64,000 bases of DNA from Desulfovibrio sp. ZJ369 (GTDB lineage: Bacteria > Desulfobacterota > Desulfovibrionia > Desulfovibrionales > Desulfovibrionaceae): contig NZ_JAAKEI010000012.1 of NCBI RefSeq assembly GCF_011039085.1, forward strand, positions 1 to 64,000, given 5' to 3'. A program made the position numbers and the translations under genes. Of the stretch, positions 61,275 to 64,000 are shown piece by piece. Below the pieces are notes generated by a model, which was not told the origin of the DNA, searched no databases, and saw only the letters and a program-made list of their open reading frames with translations. How positions within the stretch are numbered: the stretch's first letter is position 1; each line of letters begins with the position of its first letter.

Positions 61275-63317
61275 TCAGGGCAGATCAAAGCGGTCAAAGG
61301 CCAAGACCAATCCGGCCCGGCCCTGGGTGGCCGAGCGCAGAGACGTGGAAAAGCCGAACAGCCGCCGCAGGGGCGCCGTGCCGCGCAGCAGTTTTTGCCC
61401 GCTGTGATCTTCCAGATCCTCGACCTTGCCGCCGCAGCCGTTGAAGAGGCCGATGGCCGGGCCCAGGAATTCGCCGGGCACGTTGATTTCCACCCGCATG
61501 ATCGGCTCCAGGGCCACGGGCGCAGCTTTGGCCAGGGCTTCGCGCAGGGCCTGCCCGGCGGCCATGTGGCAGCCCGGCGCGGTGGTCAGGCCTTCGTGCC
61601 GTTGCACATTGGTCAGCGTCACTGCCACATCCTCCACAGGGTAGCCGCTGAGCTCCCCGCTTTGCAGGCTGTCGCGCACCCCGTCCAGCGCGGCCTGTAA
61701 CAGCGCCCTGGGCAGTATTTTTTGCGCTTCCGCGGGATTTACGGGCAAAAAATCACCCACTTCCACCAGATTGCCCGCATGGCGCGGGCGGGGGGCCACG
61801 CGCAGGGAGACCGCGCCCTGATGCCGTTCCTTGCCCAATTCCTTGTCAAAAACAGCCTCGGCGCAGGCTTCCTTGCGCACGGTCTCGCGCAGCACCACCT
61901 GCGGATGGCCGGTGCGCGGGCTTATGCCGTATTCGCGCTTCATGCGTTCCAAAAGCACATCCAGATGCAATTCCCCCATGCCCGACAGCATGCGCGTGCC
62001 CGATTCTTCATCCAGGCGCACATGAACGGTGGGGTCTTCTTCCATATAGCGGCCAAGGGCCTCATCCAGAATTTTGCCTTCGTCGGCGTTGCGCGGTTCC
62101 AGGGCCAGGGTGAGCACCGGGGCATAAGCGTCGATGGCTTCCAGAGAAAGTTCGCGCCCTCGCGCTGTATACGTTTCGCCGGTATGAGCCGAGCGCAGGC
62201 CCACCACGGCGACAATTTCGCCGGCGCAGGCCGTTTCGAGCTGCTCGCGGCGATCCGCATGCAGTTGGAAAATGCGACCCACGCGGTCGTCGGTTTTGCG
62301 CAGGGTATTGCGCAGCACATCCCCTTCCCGGATGCTTCCGGCGTACAGGCGCAGAAAGGCCAGTTTGCGGCCGTTTTCCATCAGCACCTTGAAAACCAGC
62401 GCCACCGCGGGCGCTTCCGGCTCCGGCGGCACCGGCGATTCCTTGCCCTGCGCGTCAATGCCAATGGGGGGGGGCACATCCAGCGGCGAGGGCAGCCAGT
62501 CGCACACCGCGTCCAGCACGGGCTGGATGCCCATATTGCGCAGGGCTGAGCCGCACAGCGCGGGCGTCAGCGCGCGGGAGAGCGTGGCGCGCCGCAAGGC
62601 GGCGCGGATGTCCTCCGGCTGATAAACGCCGTTGAGATAACATTCCAGAAAAGCGTCATCGGCTTCGGCCAGCTTTTCCAGCATGGTCTCGCGCCAGGGT
62701 GCGGCCAGGGCCGCCTCCTTTGGGCTGAAGGGCGCGCGGCGCACGGTCTGCCCCTGATCCGCGGCGTCAAAGGTCAGGGTCTGCTCATGGATCAGATCCA
62801 GCACTCCGGCAAAAGCCTCGCCTTGCCCCAACGGCGCGGTCACGGCCACGGCATTGGCCTGGAGGCGTTGGCGCAGCGCCGCGAGCACGGCCTCATAATC
62901 CGCGCCCGTGCGATCCATCTTGTTCACAAAGACGATTTTGGGCACGCCGAAATGTTCCGACTGCCGCCAGACGGTCTCGGATTGCGGCTCCACCCCGCCC
63001 ACGGCGCAAAAGACGCCCACGGCTCCGTCCAGCACGCGCAGGGAGCGCTCCACCTCAATGGTGAAATCCACATGCCCGGGCGTATCGATCAGATTGATCA
63101 TCCTGCCCTGCCAGCGGCAGGTGGTGCAGGCAGAAGTAATTGTGATGCCGCGCTCCTGTTCCTCGGGCAGATAATCCATGGTGGCCGCGCCGTCATGCAC
63201 TTCGCCCATGCGGTGAATCCTGCGGCTGTAGAAAAGCATGCGCTCGGACAGCGTGGTCTTGCCCGCGTCGATATGGGCAATGATGCCGATATTCCGGATG
63301 TCGCGGATCTGGGTCAT
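61275..63317 (-). CDS. fusA: Elongation factor G (possibly the EF-G2 paralogue)
   Basis: A 680-residue translational GTPase. G motifs: AHIDAGKTT (14-22), RGITITSA, DTPGHVDF, NKMDRTGAD and a GSAL in ALCGSALRN. Domains II to V are present, with MSGMGELHLDVLLERMKREY-type sequence (here LSGMGELHLDVLLERM). In Desulfovibrio the ribosomal-protein operon carries the standard fusA; this gene is next to rsmA and ends FSTSLRSATQGRAGLVLAFD, so it may be a second EF-G used in recycling or stress. The window alone cannot decide. Confidence 0.88.
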   Translation of the reverse strand: MTQIRDIRNIGIIAHIDAGKTTLSERMLFYSRRIHRMGEVHDGAATMDYLPEEQERGITITSACTTCRWQGRMINLIDTPGHVDFTIEVERSLRVLDGAVGVFCAVGGVEPQSETVWRQSEHFGVPKIVFVNKMDRTGADYEAVLAALRQRLQANAVAVTAPLGQGEAFAGVLDLIHEQTLTFDAADQGQTVRRAPFSPKEAALAAPWRETMLEKLAEADDAFLECYLNGVYQPEDIRAALRRATLSRALTPALCGSALRNMGIQPVLDAVCDWLPSPLDVPPPIGIDAQGKESPVPPEPEAPAVALVFKVLMENGRKLAFLRLYAGSIREGDVLRNTLRKTDDRVGRIFQLHADRREQLETACAGEIVAVVGLRSAHTGETYTARGRELSLEAIDAYAPVLTLALEPRNADEGKILDEALGRYMEEDPTVHVRLDEESGTRMLSGMGELHLDVLLERMKREYGISPRTGHPQVVLRETVRKEACAEAVFDKELGKERHQGAVSLRVAPRPRHAGNLVEVGDFLPVNPAEAQKILPRALLQAALDGVRDSLQSGELSGYPVEDVAVTLTNVQRHEGLTTAPGCHMAAGQALREALAKAAPVALEPIMRVEINVPGEFLGPAIGLFNGCGGKVEDLEDHSGQKLLRGTAPLRRLFGFSTSLRSATQGRAGLVLAFDRFDLP

Positions 63318-63404
63318 AGTGGCTCCGGCTGAAGGGCGTTTACTGGAGTGGTACGGCTTTTTCAGGGCAGCCGCAAGACCTGAGCGGGCAGGGAGCAGGG
63401 CTGA

Positions 63405-63447
63405 CGCATAAAGCGTTTTGCTGATAAAATTAGCTAAACCGCTCTAA
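63405..63447. repeat. TAGAGC-family hairpin at the end of the last gene
   Basis: AAGCGTTTTGCTGATAAAAT pairs loosely with TTAGCTAAACCGCTCTAA. The gene on the minus strand runs into it, ending LERFS with a TAA inside the element. The first bases CAGGGCTGACGCAT (63392-63405) match half of the CAGGGCTG hairpin family. Confidence 0.6.
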
Positions 63448-64000
63448 CGGTCCGAAAGCAAGGCGTGTGACGGTAAAAAAATCCGGCGTCAGGCCGTCAT
63501 GCAGCCAAAAGCCTTCGCAGCCCGGAGCCAGAGCCAGCGGGCCCGCAAAACTGAAGGGGTCGTGGGGGGAATCGTTGCAATGCGCCCGCGCGGCCTTTTC
63601 GTTGCAATACCATGCCGCGGGCCTGGCCGGATGCCGTGCTTGCGGGGCTTGTTGCAGGGCCTCGCCCTGGGCAAAGGCCAGCACGTCCGGATCGAAAGCT
63701 TCGGGATTCGGCAGAAGCAGAGTGGGCGGGCAGCGTTCCTCATAACAGGGCAGGCCCATTGTCCGGGCAAGGCGGCTCGTGTCGTCCAGGTCGCCGTTGT
63801 GAAGCAGGACCAGACGGCCGGGCCCGTGTTGGCTTTCTTCCTCCAGCAAAGCGCGGAGCGCGGCCGCCTCCAGTGTGAAAATGTCTTCCACGCCGGTGAG
63901 CTCCAGACTGACGAGGGCCTCCCGCGAGGGGCAGCCGCCCACGCAAACCGCGGCCACAAGGGGCACGCCGGCCAGAAGCGCCGGCACGCAGGCCGCGGCC
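63430..64000 (-). CDS. Unrecognised protein, C-terminal part (cut by window edge)
   Basis: At least 190 residues, open through the window end. PALLAGVPLVAAVCVGG near the edge is reminiscent of the cofactor strand in aldehyde-dehydrogenase-fold or histidinol-dehydrogenase proteins, but no catalytic motif is visible, so I do not assign it. The last residues LERFS and the stop lie in a TAGAGC-family element. It lies downstream of whatever gene precedes it to the right of the window. Confidence 0.55.
   Translation of the reverse strand, partial: AAACVPALLAGVPLVAAVCVGGCPSREALVSLELTGVEDIFTLEAAALRALLEEESQHGPGRLVLLHNGDLDDTSRLARTMGLPCYEERCPPTLLLPNPEAFDPDVLAFAQGEALQQAPQARHPARPAAWYCNEKAARAHCNDSPHDPFSFAGPLALAPGCEGFWLHDGLTPDFFTVTRLAFGPLERFS

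Overview
The window reads as the chromosome of a sulfate-reducing Deltaproteobacterium close to Desulfovibrio. The evidence is the gene order and protein make-up of the right two thirds: glyA-fabF-acpP-fabG-fabH-plsX-rpmF-DUF177, two-subunit class I fumarase, nrdD/nrdG, nifS-nifU-Rrf2, rpoD-dnaG-mutS2-yqeY-rpsU, hup, rsmA and an EF-G gene. This is inference from sequence only; no database search was run.

Bases 1 to about 23.9 kb are an accessory region, mostly more A+T-rich than the core. The left edge holds two insertion-sequence remnants and a scrap of a mobilization protein. From 20.3 kb down to 1.4 kb follow 17 genes, all on the minus strand and nearly all coding for exported, lipid-anchored or membrane proteins. 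At their centre are a lipoprotein, a von Willebrand A protein, an ABC ATPase-permease fusion and a periplasmic formylglycine-generating-enzyme-like protein. This set looks like the TagQ/PpkA-C-terminus/TagT-TagS/TagR envelope sensing module that controls some type VI secretion systems, but no kinase and no secretion genes are present here. Upstream sit four small secreted proteins sharing a short motif around I-I-N-x-T/S-x-I-K-N-S. Downstream are six lipoproteins or exported repeat proteins, a membrane protein and a CapA-type phosphoesterase. The right end of the accessory region carries a tyrosine integrase, an RdgC-like fragment and mobC, the remains of an integrative mobilizable element.

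From 23.9 kb the core genome starts: a J-domain protein, a YkgJ-like protein and a CoA-binding protein, a membrane glycosyltransferase-like protein, glyA, the fatty-acid/phospholipid cluster, transport and small housekeeping genes, and fumarase. Next comes a cobalamin riboswitch ahead of nrdD, with the glycyl-radical domain of NrdD encoded as a separate 56-residue gene before nrdG. Then come Fe-S assembly genes under an Rrf2 regulator, metA (acetyl type by its residue 111), a ferredoxin-like protein and phosphatase pair, a degenerate carbamoyltransferase, queC and a nuclease, and the rpoD-dnaG macromolecular synthesis block, ending in hup, rsmA and fusA.

The whole window is seeded with small inverted-repeat elements. 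The commonest begins TAGAGC, and in seven genes its first three bases are the stop codon. A second family begins TAGGGTCAGCCC and does the same for one gene. Two further genes end inside or at such elements and gain residues from them. These elements occur in both accessory and core DNA, so they are a genome-wide feature of this organism rather than cargo of the island.
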